A stretch of 64,000 nucleotides of DNA from Anaerovibrio lipolyticus DSM 3074 (lineage in GTDB: Bacteria; Bacillota; Negativicutes; Selenomonadales; Selenomonadaceae), in assembly GCF_900141865.1 (NCBI RefSeq), contig NZ_FQYW01000003.1, forward strand, positions 62,001 through 126,000. The letters run 5' to 3'. Positions within the stretch are counted from its first letter, which is position 1; every line of letters starts with the position of its first letter. A program made the position numbers and the translations under genes. Below are positions 15,479 to 23,874 of this stretch, one piece after another. The notes beneath the pieces are model-generated. The model saw only the letters and a list, made by a program, of their open reading frames with translations. It was not told the origin of the DNA and searched no databases.

Positions 15479-16621
15479 TTATTTACTACTTTTTCCATCA
15501 TCCCTGGTCTGCTGTACAGTCACAATAGGGAATGGAATTTCGATGCCCTCCTCCCGGAACCGTTTGGTCAGGGCCTTGATAAATTCGTGCTTCATGCGGT
15601 ACTGATGAGTGAAGTCCTTACAGTTAAGAGTTACACTAAATTCTATGGCACTGTCACCAAAGGTATGAAAGAATATTCCCGGGTCGGCTGTTGTCACTGA
15701 TTCATCCTCTGCAATCTTACCTTTGGATACCAGAATATCCTTGGTTACATCATCCTGAATTTTCTGGGCCACCTCCAGCACCACCTGCTCCACCTTATCC
15801 AGATCACTGTCATAGGCCACGCCGCACTGCAGCTTAACCTTGATGTCCTGAGCTGGAACACTGTAATTTGTGAGTATGGCAGAAGCAATTTGCTTATTTG
15901 GAACCACAATAGTATTTCCCTCAAGGTTTTCAATGGTGGTATACCGCCAGGCGATATCCACAATGCGTCCCTCCTGTCCACTACTGAGACGGACAAAATC
16001 ATTGTTGCGAATCTGGGGAGCAAAAATCATGGTAAAGCCGGCAAAAACACTGGCAAGGGTTTCCTGCATACCAAGGGCCACAGCCATACCGCCAACACCC
16101 ATGGCAGTAATAAAAGGTGTAATTGAAATGTCACATTCTGCCAAGATGATGATAAACCCCATAAAATAAATACTCCAGCTTACCATATCTGTAAGCAATG
16201 AAGTTTCAGAGAGGTTTTCATGTCTGGCAACTATTATATTGTTGAGAATGGCAGTGGCGGTGCGAGATATAACCTGCATCACCGTAATTATTAGAATAAC
16301 GAAGAAAACATAGGTCAGCAGATGTTCTACCGGTTCTGGCATACTCATCATTTTGGTAACGAAGCTCAGATACAGTGAAACCACTATAAGTATCGGGGCC
16401 CCCTTCAACCCACGAACCAAAGCGGTCTTCCAGGTCATCTTCTGCAATATAGGATGGGAGTCTATTTGATTGCTCACATATCTATTACAACACCAGCCCA
16501 CAAATATGGCAATCACAAGACCTATCACCGGGGGCAAAAATGAAAATAATATTTCCTGGGGATTAAGTGACTCCACATAATCCCAGAATAAATGTATATC
16601 AAAGTCTGTAAAATCAAACAT
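15479..16621 (-). CDS. MscS-family small-conductance channel
   Basis: A 380-residue protein with an AGGAGG ribosome site. Several membrane helices occupy residues ~20-200. The pore helix and middle beta domain show as 'MGVGGMAVALGMQETLASVF' and 'QEGRIVDIAWRYTTIENLEG', 'IVVPNKQIASAILTNY'. The C-terminal domain ends with a charged tail. It gates on membrane tension. It is only distantly related to the 5641 channel. Divergent from deoB. Confidence 0.92.
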   Translation of the reverse strand: MFDFTDFDIHLFWDYVESLNPQEILFSFLPPVIGLVIAIFVGWCCNRYVSNQIDSHPILQKMTWKTALVRGLKGAPILIVVSLYLSFVTKMMSMPEPVEHLLTYVFFVILIITVMQVISRTATAILNNIIVARHENLSETSLLTDMVSWSIYFMGFIIILAECDISITPFITAMGVGGMAVALGMQETLASVFAGFTMIFAPQIRNNDFVRLSSGQEGRIVDIAWRYTTIENLEGNTIVVPNKQIASAILTNYSVPAQDIKVKLQCGVAYDSDLDKVEQVVLEVAQKIQDDVTKDILVSKGKIAEDESVTTADPGIFFHTFGDSAIEFSVTLNCKDFTHQYRMKHEFIKALTKRFREEGIEIPFPIVTVQQTRDDGKSSK

Positions 16622-16823
16622 ATATTACCTCCTACCCAGGTCACATCGTTCATTTTCTTTCAATAACATTTTCTCCAATACTTTATTTGAAGCTGTAGTC
16701 TTATCCATAAATTATAACCCAATTATCGGAAATTTTCCTGTAAAAAGAGAAAATTGCAGGTTACGGCGGAAAAATGTAGAATTAAAATAGGATAAAGATT
16801 ATTTTTCGAATGGGGGTTTTAAT

Positions 16824-17999
16824 ATGATATTCAAGCGAATATTTCTCATAGTATTGGACAGCTTTGGCATTGGTGCTGAGCCTGATGCCAACGAATTTGG
16901 TGATGCAGACACCGTAAATACCTTAAAGAGCGTTACGACCTCAGATAAATTAAACATTCCCAATATGAAAAGGCTGGGACTTTTCAACATTGATGGGGTG
17001 GAAGATGGAGAAAAGGAGCCTAATCCTGATGCGTCCTTCGCAAGGCTGCAGGAGGCATCAAAGGGCAAGGATACCACTATTGGTCACTGGGAAATTGCCG
17101 GTATTGTTTCCGATACACCTCTACCTACCTATCCTGAGGGCTTCCCTAAGGATGTCATTGAAAAGCTGGAGGCTACCTTTGGGCGCAAGGTTATCTGCAA
17201 CAAGCCATATTCCGGTACCCAGGTGATTCAAGATTACGGCAAGGAGCACATGGAAACCGGGGCCCTCATAGTATACACCTCAGCAGACAGCGTATTGCAA
17301 ATCGCCGCCCACGAAGCTGTAGTGCCTGTGGAGCAGCTTTATGAATATTGCAAGGAAGCGCGGAAAATAATGAGCGGTGAACATTCCGTAGGCCGTATTA
17401 TTGCCCGCCCGTTTATCGGGGAGTTCCCTAATTTTGAGCGTACCCCTAGACGCCATGACTATTCCATGGAGCCACCGGGAGATACCATTCTGGACCTTTT
17501 GAAGGTGGCAGGAAATTCCGTGGTAAGTATTGGTAAAATCAATGATATATTTGCAGGACGGGGTATCAGCCGTCATGTGGCCATTACCAGCAATGAGGAT
17601 GGCATGGAAAAGGCCATTGCGGAGCTTGACAGAAATTATTATGGTCTTTGCTTCGTAAATCTGGTGGATTTTGACATGAAATACGGTCACCGCAGAGATG
17701 TGGACGGCTATGCTGCTGCCCTCACCCGTTTCGATGAACAGCTGGGAGAATTCCTTCCTAAGATGAAGCGGGGAGACGTGCTGATTATTACTGCCGATCA
17801 TGGCTGTGACCCTAGAGGTGCCGGCACAGATCACACCAGAGAATATGTACCAATGATGATTTACGGTGAGGGAATAAAGAAGGGTGTTGATTTGGGAACA
17901 AGACACAGCTTTGCTGATATTGCCGCCACCGTTTCCAAGATTATGCGTATTCCGTATGCTACCAAGGGGCAAAGCTTCTGGAACGAGGTAAAAGAGTAA
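16824..17999 (+). CDS. deoB: phosphopentomutase
   Basis: A 391-residue protein of full family length with the alkaline-phosphatase-fold metal motifs: 'LIVLDSFGIGAEPDA' N-terminus, 'DTTIGHWEIAGI' (the phosphothreonine/metal loop), 'ADHGCDPRGAGTDHTREYVP' near the C-terminus. It interconverts ribose-1-P/deoxyribose-1-P and the 5-phosphates in nucleoside salvage, in the cytoplasm. ATG 16824 follows a GGGGGT stretch. It is followed by its own terminator, so monocistronic here. Confidence 0.97.
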   Translation: MIFKRIFLIVLDSFGIGAEPDANEFGDADTVNTLKSVTTSDKLNIPNMKRLGLFNIDGVEDGEKEPNPDASFARLQEASKGKDTTIGHWEIAGIVSDTPLPTYPEGFPKDVIEKLEATFGRKVICNKPYSGTQVIQDYGKEHMETGALIVYTSADSVLQIAAHEAVVPVEQLYEYCKEARKIMSGEHSVGRIIARPFIGEFPNFERTPRRHDYSMEPPGDTILDLLKVAGNSVVSIGKINDIFAGRGISRHVAITSNEDGMEKAIAELDRNYYGLCFVNLVDFDMKYGHRRDVDGYAAALTRFDEQLGEFLPKMKRGDVLIITADHGCDPRGAGTDHTREYVPMMIYGEGIKKGVDLGTRHSFADIAATVSKIMRIPYATKGQSFWNEVKE

Positions 18000-18092
18000 T
18001 GCCCATACCTTTTTATACTCTTTCAACATATTAAAGTTTTTCACTTACTAACTTATCCCCAAAATTTCATATACATGTGTTGTATATACAAT

Positions 18093-18127
18093 AAGAAGGC
18101 CGACTTTTATTAGCGGTCTTCTTTCAT
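18093..18127 (+). terminator. terminator after deoB
   Basis: AAGAAGGCCG/CGGTCTTCTT hairpin (10 bp with a G-T pair) and a TTTC-ATTTT tail. Confidence 0.75.
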
Positions 18128-18172
18128 TTTCTGCATATTTATGCAATATACTCAAATATACTAATATACTGT

Positions 18173-18238
18173 TGTGGATAAGACAAACCACAAGATGTAG
18201 TGTTTCAGTTTGACACCAGACACTATATATAGTAAAAT
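18173..18238 (+). promoter_or_regulatory. nrdD control region: DnaA box, two NrdR boxes, promoter
   Basis: A perfect DnaA box (TGTGGATAA) is at 18173..18181. Two NrdR-like boxes follow, 18188..18203 and 18220..18235, exactly 32 bases apart start to start, the known NrdR pairing. The second sits between TTGACA (18210..18215) and TAAAAT (18233..18238; 17-base spacer), where bound NrdR would block polymerase. A near-DnaA box (TTATCCCCA) is at 18053. Confidence 0.8.
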
Positions 18239-18275
18239 CGTTTGTAGATTATAGAGGGGGGACAGGTAAGTTTAC

Positions 18276-20558
18276 ATGGCAAGTTATATACAGAATATAC
18301 GAAAACGCAATGGGGACATTGTCCCATTTATTGCGCAAAAGATTACGGATGCCATCAGAAAGGCTAATTTGGAATCCATTGATGATACCTTTACAGCAAA
18401 GGAACTGGAACGCCTTACCAACGAGGTAACAGAGGCCATCTCCGCCCAGGATATTCCTACTGTGGAATTTATTCAGGACACTGTGGAAAAGGTACTGATC
18501 CGCAACAATTTTGCCAGCACCGCCAAGGCGTATATTATCTATAGGGCAGAGCACACCAAGATTCGTGAGGCTCAAGGGAACCTTATGGATATATATAACG
18601 AGCTGACCTTTAAAAAGTCAGCCGATGCCGATATTAAGCGGGAAAATGCCAATATTGACGCGGACACTGCCATGGGAACCATGCTGAAATATGGTTCCGA
18701 GGGATCCAAATATTATATTGATAACTACATCCTGCCAAAGGATATTGCCGCTGCCCATATTGACGGCGACATTCATATCCATGACAAGGATTTTTACATG
18801 CTCACCGAGACCTGCTGCCAGATTGACCTGCTTAAATTATTTAAGGATGGTTTTTCCACAGGCCACGGCTATCTGAGGGAGCCAAACGGCATTCGTTCCT
18901 ACGCGGCTCTTGGCTGTATTGCCATTCAGGCTAATCAAAATGAAATGCACGGTGGACAGTCTATTCCAAACTTTGATTATTCTATGGCACCTGGTGTGGC
19001 CAAAACCTTTGCCAAGGAGTATTTCAAGGCTCTGGCTGCTTTCTTTATAGCAGTTCTCAGCATGAATTCCAATGATGCAAAGCTCTTGTCCAAGGAAATC
19101 CGGCGTTGTATCCCTATGGATATCCGCCTTGGTAATACCGATGAGTACCTACATCATCTGGTTGACTTTTTGCCATATCATCAGCAGAGTCATAATTATC
19201 AGGCCATTTCACCAAATCAGACAGAGCGTGCCCATAATTACGCAGTGGCTACTGCGGTGGATGCCACTGAGGATGCCACTTATCAGGCTATGGAGGCATT
19301 TATCCATAACCTCAACACCATGAATTCCCGTGCTGGTGCCCAAGTGCCTTTCAGCTCCATTAACTATGGTACTGACACTTCCCCTGAGGCCCGCATGGTT
19401 ATCAGAAATCTTTTAAAGGCCACCACTGCAGGGTTGGGCAATGGTGAAACCCCTATATTCCCGGTTCAGATTTTCAAGGTTAAGGAAGGTATTAACTACA
19501 ACAAGCATGATCCTAACTTCGACTTGTTCCAGCAGGCCATCCGCACCTCTGCCAAGAGGCTGTTTCCTAATTTCTCCTTCCTGGATGCCCCATTTAATCT
19601 CCAGTTCTACAAGGAGGGGGATTACAATTCCGAGGTGGCCTACATGGGCTGCCGTACCAGAGTAATGGGAAATGTCCACGACAAGAACCGCCAGGTGACC
19701 TGTGGGCGTGGTAACCTCAGCTTTACCAGCATCAATTTGCCTCGTCTGGCTCTTAAGTCCAAGGGCAATAAGAAGATTTTCTTCAATGAGCTGGACAGCA
19801 TTATTGAACTGGTATTCCGCCAGCTTCTCCACCGCTTCAAGATTCAGTGCAGCAAGACAGTCCGCAATTATCCTTTCCTCATGGGACAGGGTGTGTGGAT
19901 TGACAGCGAGAAGCTGAAAACGGATGACAGCGTGGCCGAGGTATTAAAACACGGTACCCTGTCCATGGGCTTTATCGGTCTGGCAGAGACACTTATCGCC
20001 CTTACCGGAAAGCATCACGGTGAATCCGAGGAGGCTCAGCAGCTGGGTCTTGAAATAGTAGAACACATGCGCAAGCGAATGGATGAAAAATCCCAGCAAA
20101 CAGGTCTAAACTTCACCCTGCTGGCTACTCCTGCCGAGGGACTCAGCGGCCGCTTTGTGCGTCTTGACCGCAAAGAATATGGTGAAATCCCGGGAGTTAC
20201 CGACAAGGATTATTACACCAACAGCTTCCATGTTCCGGTTTATCACAAGATTGCCGCTGCCAAGAAGCTGGAGCTGGAGGGGCCATATCACGCTCTCACC
20301 AATGCCGGCCATATCTCCTATGTGGAAATGGACGGTGATCCCTCAAAGAATCTCAAGGCCTTTGAGGCCATCATTCGCTGTATGCACGATAATGGCATTG
20401 GCTATGGCTCAGTAAACCATCCTGTTGACCGGGATCCGGTTTGCGGCTACAACGGTATAATATATGATGTTTGCCCTCAGTGCGGACGCAGTGAAGCAGC
20501 TCACAAGATGCGCCGGATTGTACGCAGACCACAATATGACAGTAATACACGGGTGTAA
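18276..20558 (+). CDS. nrdD: anaerobic ribonucleoside-triphosphate reductase, catalytic subunit without the glycyl-radical loop
   Basis: A 760-residue protein. Residues ~3-95 are an ATP-cone allosteric domain ('IRKRNGDIVPFIAQKITDAI'). The ten-stranded barrel follows, with 'DGDIHIHDKDFYMLTETCCQ', 'HGGQSIPNFDYSMAPGV' and 'FTSINLPRLAL'. The C-terminus has Cys residues of the zinc site ('VCGYNG', 'CPQCGR') but ends 'KMRRIVRRPQYDSNTRV' with no 'R-x-x-GYL' glycyl-radical loop. That loop is encoded by the next gene. The enzyme makes dNTPs anaerobically after activation by NrdG. Promoter and NrdR boxes lie directly upstream. Confidence 0.95.
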   Translation: MASYIQNIRKRNGDIVPFIAQKITDAIRKANLESIDDTFTAKELERLTNEVTEAISAQDIPTVEFIQDTVEKVLIRNNFASTAKAYIIYRAEHTKIREAQGNLMDIYNELTFKKSADADIKRENANIDADTAMGTMLKYGSEGSKYYIDNYILPKDIAAAHIDGDIHIHDKDFYMLTETCCQIDLLKLFKDGFSTGHGYLREPNGIRSYAALGCIAIQANQNEMHGGQSIPNFDYSMAPGVAKTFAKEYFKALAAFFIAVLSMNSNDAKLLSKEIRRCIPMDIRLGNTDEYLHHLVDFLPYHQQSHNYQAISPNQTERAHNYAVATAVDATEDATYQAMEAFIHNLNTMNSRAGAQVPFSSINYGTDTSPEARMVIRNLLKATTAGLGNGETPIFPVQIFKVKEGINYNKHDPNFDLFQQAIRTSAKRLFPNFSFLDAPFNLQFYKEGDYNSEVAYMGCRTRVMGNVHDKNRQVTCGRGNLSFTSINLPRLALKSKGNKKIFFNELDSIIELVFRQLLHRFKIQCSKTVRNYPFLMGQGVWIDSEKLKTDDSVAEVLKHGTLSMGFIGLAETLIALTGKHHGESEEAQQLGLEIVEHMRKRMDEKSQQTGLNFTLLATPAEGLSGRFVRLDRKEYGEIPGVTDKDYYTNSFHVPVYHKIAAAKKLELEGPYHALTNAGHISYVEMDGDPSKNLKAFEAIIRCMHDNGIGYGSVNHPVDRDPVCGYNGIIYDVCPQCGRSEAAHKMRRIVRRPQYDSNTRV

Positions 20559-20578
20559 TTATCAGGTGTGATTTTATT

Positions 20579-20884
20579 ATGAAAGGAAAGTGCAAAAAAA
20601 TGGTAGTAAATGGAATTGATGTAACAGTAAAGGGACTGAATGATGTCAGTGAGCAGGAAATCATGAGCTACATCGACATGCTGGAGGAAGAAAACGATGA
20701 GAATCTCAGCAGCCTTACCATTTCTCCTGCAGAGGATGGCTCCGTAGCCCTTGATTATGTGTTACAGCCTGCAAAGTTTGAGCGTATCCGTCGCATCACC
20801 GGTTATCTGGTTGGTACTATTGATCGCTGGAACAATGCCAAGCGTTCCGAGGAGCATGATCGCGTAAAGCATGGCCTCAATTAA
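20579..20884 (+). CDS. separate glycyl-radical-loop protein of NrdD
   Basis: A 101-residue protein (94 if the ATG at 20600, after AAGGAAAG, is used). The first ~58 residues are an acidic, unrecognised domain ('NDVSEQEIMSYIDMLEEEND'). The last 35 are the class III reductase radical loop: 'FERIRRITGYLVGTIDRW', then 'NNAKRSEEHDRVKH'. The radical glycine should be the one in 'ITGYL'. It lies between nrdD and nrdG, overlapping nrdG by 14 bases, so the three are one operon. The N-terminal domain has no counterpart at the end of nrdD, so this is a split gene, not a frameshift. Confidence 0.85.
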   Translation: MKGKCKKMVVNGIDVTVKGLNDVSEQEIMSYIDMLEEENDENLSSLTISPAEDGSVALDYVLQPAKFERIRRITGYLVGTIDRWNNAKRSEEHDRVKHGLN

Positions 20885-21368
20885 GATTGCCGGTACTGTC
20901 GATGATTCAGTTGTAGACGGTGAAGGGTACCGTTTTACCATCTTCACCCAGGGGTGTCCCCACAACTGCATTGGCTGCCACAATCCCCAGACCCATGATT
21001 TTGACGGAGGTCATGTGGAGGATACGGATAATATACTGGGGACTATTTTGGATAATCCGCTGCTGCAGGGCGTAACCTTCAGTGGAGGCGAACCCTTCTG
21101 CCAGCCTGTACCATTGGCTGATTTGGCTCGCAAGATTCATCAGCATGGTCTGGATGTCTGGTGTTACACCGGCTATACCATAGAACAGCTCTTAAAGGGA
21201 ACCCCACAGCAGGTGGAACTGCTGAAGGAGCTTGATGTTCTGGTGGATGGCCCCTATCAGGAATGGAAGCGTGACATTTCCCTCAGCTTCCGGGGAAGCA
21301 GCAATCAACGGGTTATTGATGTACAAAAAACATTAAAAGGAAACGACATCGTATTGTATGATGTATAG
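20871..21368 (+). CDS. nrdG: anaerobic ribonucleotide reductase activating protein (radical SAM)
   Basis: A 165-residue radical-SAM enzyme with the NrdG-type CxxxCxxC in 'GCPHNCIGCHNPQTHDF' (about residues 28-45) and 'GVTFSGGEPF'. It uses a [4Fe-4S] cluster and SAM to place the glycyl radical on NrdD; here the target glycine is on the small protein encoded just upstream. The ATG overlaps the upstream gene's end by 14 bases, which implies coupled translation. Confidence 0.95.
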   Translation: MASIKIAGTVDDSVVDGEGYRFTIFTQGCPHNCIGCHNPQTHDFDGGHVEDTDNILGTILDNPLLQGVTFSGGEPFCQPVPLADLARKIHQHGLDVWCYTGYTIEQLLKGTPQQVELLKELDVLVDGPYQEWKRDISLSFRGSSNQRVIDVQKTLKGNDIVLYDV

Positions 21369-21378
21369 TAGTGATTTG

Positions 21379-21404
21379 GCGGGGAGCCTTTTCCCCGCTT
21401 TTTT
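21379..21404 (+). terminator. terminator of the nrd operon
   Basis: GCGGGGA/TCCCCGC stem, six-base loop, then TTTTTT. Confidence 0.92.
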
Positions 21405-21464
21405 GTTTTCACTTTTTCCCAGTGTCCTTCTTCCCCTTTTTCTTGCAACTTTTTGTTGTCTGCG

Positions 21465-21493
21465 TTGACACCCTTTTTTCCAGATGCTACACT
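21465..21493 (+). promoter_or_regulatory. ilvA promoter
   Basis: TTGACA (21465..21470) and TACACT (21488..21493) with a 17-base spacer, about 40 bases before the start. No T-box or leader peptide is seen. Confidence 0.65.
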
Positions 21494-21531
21494 TTAAGAC
21501 AAATCACGTAATTATGCAAGGAGAAACATAC

Positions 21532-22779
21532 ATGGCAGAAGAAGTAAAAGTAACTACCGTAGAGGAAATACTGGAAAATACCACCATTGCTGACGTTTAT
21601 AAGGCTGCAAAGCAGCTTGATGGTGTGGCAAAGAAAACAAAGCTCATTGAAAGCCTTTTTTTCTCTGATCTTTGTGGCAACAACGTTTATCTGAAGCCGG
21701 AGAACCTGCAGAATACCGGTTCTTTCAAGCTTCGTGGGGCCTACAACAAAATCAGTCAGCTCAGCGATGAGGAAAAAAAGATTGGTGTAATTACTGCTTC
21801 TGCCGGTAACCATGCTCAGGGAGTGGCCTTTGCGGCACAGAGGTTAGGAGTAAATGCAGTTATCTGTATGCCTGCCACCACCCCTCTTTTAAAGGTGGAG
21901 GCCACCAAGGCCATGGGGGCTGAAGTTGTGCTGCATGGTGACAGCTTCGATGATGCCTATGCAAAATCCCTGGAGCTGCAGAAGAAAAAGGGATATGTGT
22001 ACATCCACCCATTTAATGACAAGCAGGTTCTATTGGGTCAGGGTACTACTGCCCTGGAGATTATTGACCAGCTGAAGGATGTGGATGCCATTCTGGTACC
22101 AATCGGCGGTGGTGGCTTTGCCAGTGGCGTAGCACTGGCCACCAAGGCGGTAAATCCTCACGTGAAGGTAATTGGCGTTGAGCCTGAGGGAGCCGCCTGC
22201 ATGGAAAATTCCTTTGCCCGCGGACAGGTTTCCAGCCTTTCCTTTGTGGAAACTGTGGCTGACGGCTGTGCTGTAAAAACCCCTGGTGACCTTACCTACG
22301 CCTTCTGTAAAAAGTATCTGGACCAGATTATTACTGTTTCCGAAATGGAAATAATGTCTGCCCTCCTTTCCCTTATTGAAAAGCATAAGCTCATTGCGGA
22401 GGGTGCCGGTGTACTTAGCCTTGCGGCCCTTAACAAGCTGCCATTCAAAGGCAAGAAGGTGGCAGCCATTATCAGTGGCGGCAACATTGATATCTCCACA
22501 ATTTCAGCCCTTATCAACAAGGCACTTATTGCCAGAGGCCGTGTATTCTGCTTCTCCGTGCTTCTGCCGGACAAGCCTGGCCAGCTGGTAAATGTGGCCA
22601 AGATTATAGCAGACAACAATGCCAATGTTATTAAGCTGGATCACAACCAATCCAAGGTTACTGACAGCTTCAAGAAGGTAGAGCTGGAGATTACCGTGGA
22701 AACCAACAACCACGACCACATTCAGAAACTCACCAAGGCCTTAAATGATGCGGGTTACGATGTTGTTAAGGTTTTCTAA
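21532..22779 (+). CDS. ilvA: threonine ammonia-lyase
   Basis: The ATG at 21532 (415 residues) follows AAGGAGAAACATAC; earlier starts in frame lie in the promoter region. The PLP lysine motif is 'NTGSFKLRGAYNK' and the glycine loop 'PIGGGGFASG'. A C-terminal ACT domain (~residues 335-415, 'FSVLLPDKPGQLVNVAKII') indicates allosteric control. It deaminates threonine to 2-oxobutanoate, either for isoleucine synthesis or as a catabolic enzyme; the single ACT domain and ~400-residue length fit the short (tdcB/ilvA1-like) form. Confidence 0.93.
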   Translation: MAEEVKVTTVEEILENTTIADVYKAAKQLDGVAKKTKLIESLFFSDLCGNNVYLKPENLQNTGSFKLRGAYNKISQLSDEEKKIGVITASAGNHAQGVAFAAQRLGVNAVICMPATTPLLKVEATKAMGAEVVLHGDSFDDAYAKSLELQKKKGYVYIHPFNDKQVLLGQGTTALEIIDQLKDVDAILVPIGGGGFASGVALATKAVNPHVKVIGVEPEGAACMENSFARGQVSSLSFVETVADGCAVKTPGDLTYAFCKKYLDQIITVSEMEIMSALLSLIEKHKLIAEGAGVLSLAALNKLPFKGKKVAAIISGGNIDISTISALINKALIARGRVFCFSVLLPDKPGQLVNVAKIIADNNANVIKLDHNQSKVTDSFKKVELEITVETNNHDHIQKLTKALNDAGYDVVKVF

Positions 22780-22844
22780 AGATTTTCTAATCTGATTTTA
22801 ATCTGGATGTTCTATATAATTATTGTCAAGTATTTTTTAGTAGT

Positions 22845-22924
22845 TTATCCACATTTTTTCGCAAAAGTGGATAACAATGTGGATAACTTGTGTTTTTAGT
22901 TGAATAAACTGTGACTTATCCACA
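22845..22924. promoter_or_regulatory. cluster of DnaA boxes
   Basis: Three perfect TTATCCACA boxes (22845..22853 plus; 22878..22886 minus; 22916..22924 plus) and one with a single mismatch (22866..22874, minus) lie within 80 bases, in the ilvA-NlpC gap. No replication gene adjoins. It could titrate DnaA or regulate the downstream gene. Confidence 0.75.
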
Positions 22925-22972
22925 GAATTCTGTTGTTAAACAAGTTACTTTTAGAAAAGTGGTGATTGCTCC

Positions 22973-23776
22973 ATGATAACAAACTGGTTATCCCTAAAAA
23001 GGAAGGCACTGACTGCAGGCGTAGCACTGGCAACGGTATTTACCCTTAATTCCGGCATAGCTATGGCCCAAACCCTTACCATGAATTCCTCCGGACCGGA
23101 GGTGGTGGCAGTACAGCAAAAGCTGAAGGACCTGGGCTACAACATCAAGAAGGTTTCCGGTGTTTACGACAACAGCACCAAACGGGCGGTTCTGGCCTTT
23201 CAGCGGGACAATAAAATTAAGCTCAGTGGCAATGTGGACGAAAAAACCATGAAGGCCATTAACACTCTCAGACCAGGGGCTGTGAAAGCTGAAAGCCCAA
23301 AGCCTGCAGTAAAACCATCCACTGATACAAATAGCAAAACCGATAAACCGGCTGCCGCTACAAAGCCAAAATATGTTCCGGAAAGTCAGCCATTTTTGCC
23401 AAAGAGCAAGGTAAATGGAATTATCGCCACGGCAAAGAAATATATTGGCGTAAAATACGTTTCCGGTGGCACCACCCCAAAGGGCTTTGACTGCTCCGGC
23501 TATGTCCAGTATGTTTTTAAGCAGAACGGCTTTACTGTACCACGTACTGCAGATGTGCAGTATAAGCTGGGAAAATACGCTCCTGTCAGCAAGCTGGAAC
23601 CAGGCGACCTGGTATTCTTCCACACCGACAGTTCTGCCGGTGTCAGCCATTGCGGCATCTATTTAGGTAACGGCAAATTCATCCATGCTTCCTCCAGTAA
23701 GGGTATCCGCATAGACGAGCTTTCCAATGAATATTGGAAGAAGGCCTTTACCGCAGGAAAACACATCGTAAAATAA
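22973..23776 (+). CDS. exported NlpC/P60 cell-wall hydrolase with peptidoglycan-binding domain
   Basis: A 267-residue protein. Residues 1-32 are a signal peptide ('AGVALATVFTLNSGIAMAQ'). Residues ~36-95 are a PG_binding_1 domain ('VVAVQQKLKDLGYNIKKVSG', 'LAFQRDNKI'). After a Pro/Lys/Ser linker, residues ~145-267 are NlpC/P60: catalytic Cys in 'GFDCSGYVQYVF', His in 'GVSHCGIYLGNG', and 'FIHASSSKGIR'. It should cleave peptide stems of periplasmic peptidoglycan. The DnaA-box cluster is immediately upstream, so DnaA could affect its expression. Confidence 0.93.
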   Translation: MITNWLSLKRKALTAGVALATVFTLNSGIAMAQTLTMNSSGPEVVAVQQKLKDLGYNIKKVSGVYDNSTKRAVLAFQRDNKIKLSGNVDEKTMKAINTLRPGAVKAESPKPAVKPSTDTNSKTDKPAAATKPKYVPESQPFLPKSKVNGIIATAKKYIGVKYVSGGTTPKGFDCSGYVQYVFKQNGFTVPRTADVQYKLGKYAPVSKLEPGDLVFFHTDSSAGVSHCGIYLGNGKFIHASSSKGIRIDELSNEYWKKAFTAGKHIVK

Positions 23777-23816
23777 TAAAACAGCACTTATTGTTTTTAT
23801 TTTTCCACACTAAAAT

Positions 23817-23848
23817 CCCCATCAACGGATACACATCCATTGATGGGG
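23817..23848. terminator. bidirectional terminator
   Basis: CCCCATCAA/TTGATGGGG perfect 9-bp stem with a TTTTT-containing tail, between the convergent NlpC gene and the PocR-MCP gene. Confidence 0.85.
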
Positions 23849-23874
23849 ATAACTTTTTATGCTATGAAAGATTA

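Noticed and set aside
20535-20600. Frameshift joining nrdD to the glycyl-radical ORF
   Set aside because: The small gene has a distinct N-terminal domain of ~58 residues and its own ribosome site; joining frames would not give a normal NrdD end.
22780-22972. Chromosomal origin at the DnaA-box cluster
   Set aside because: No dnaA/dnaN or AT-rich unwinding region adjoins; called a DnaA-box cluster only.
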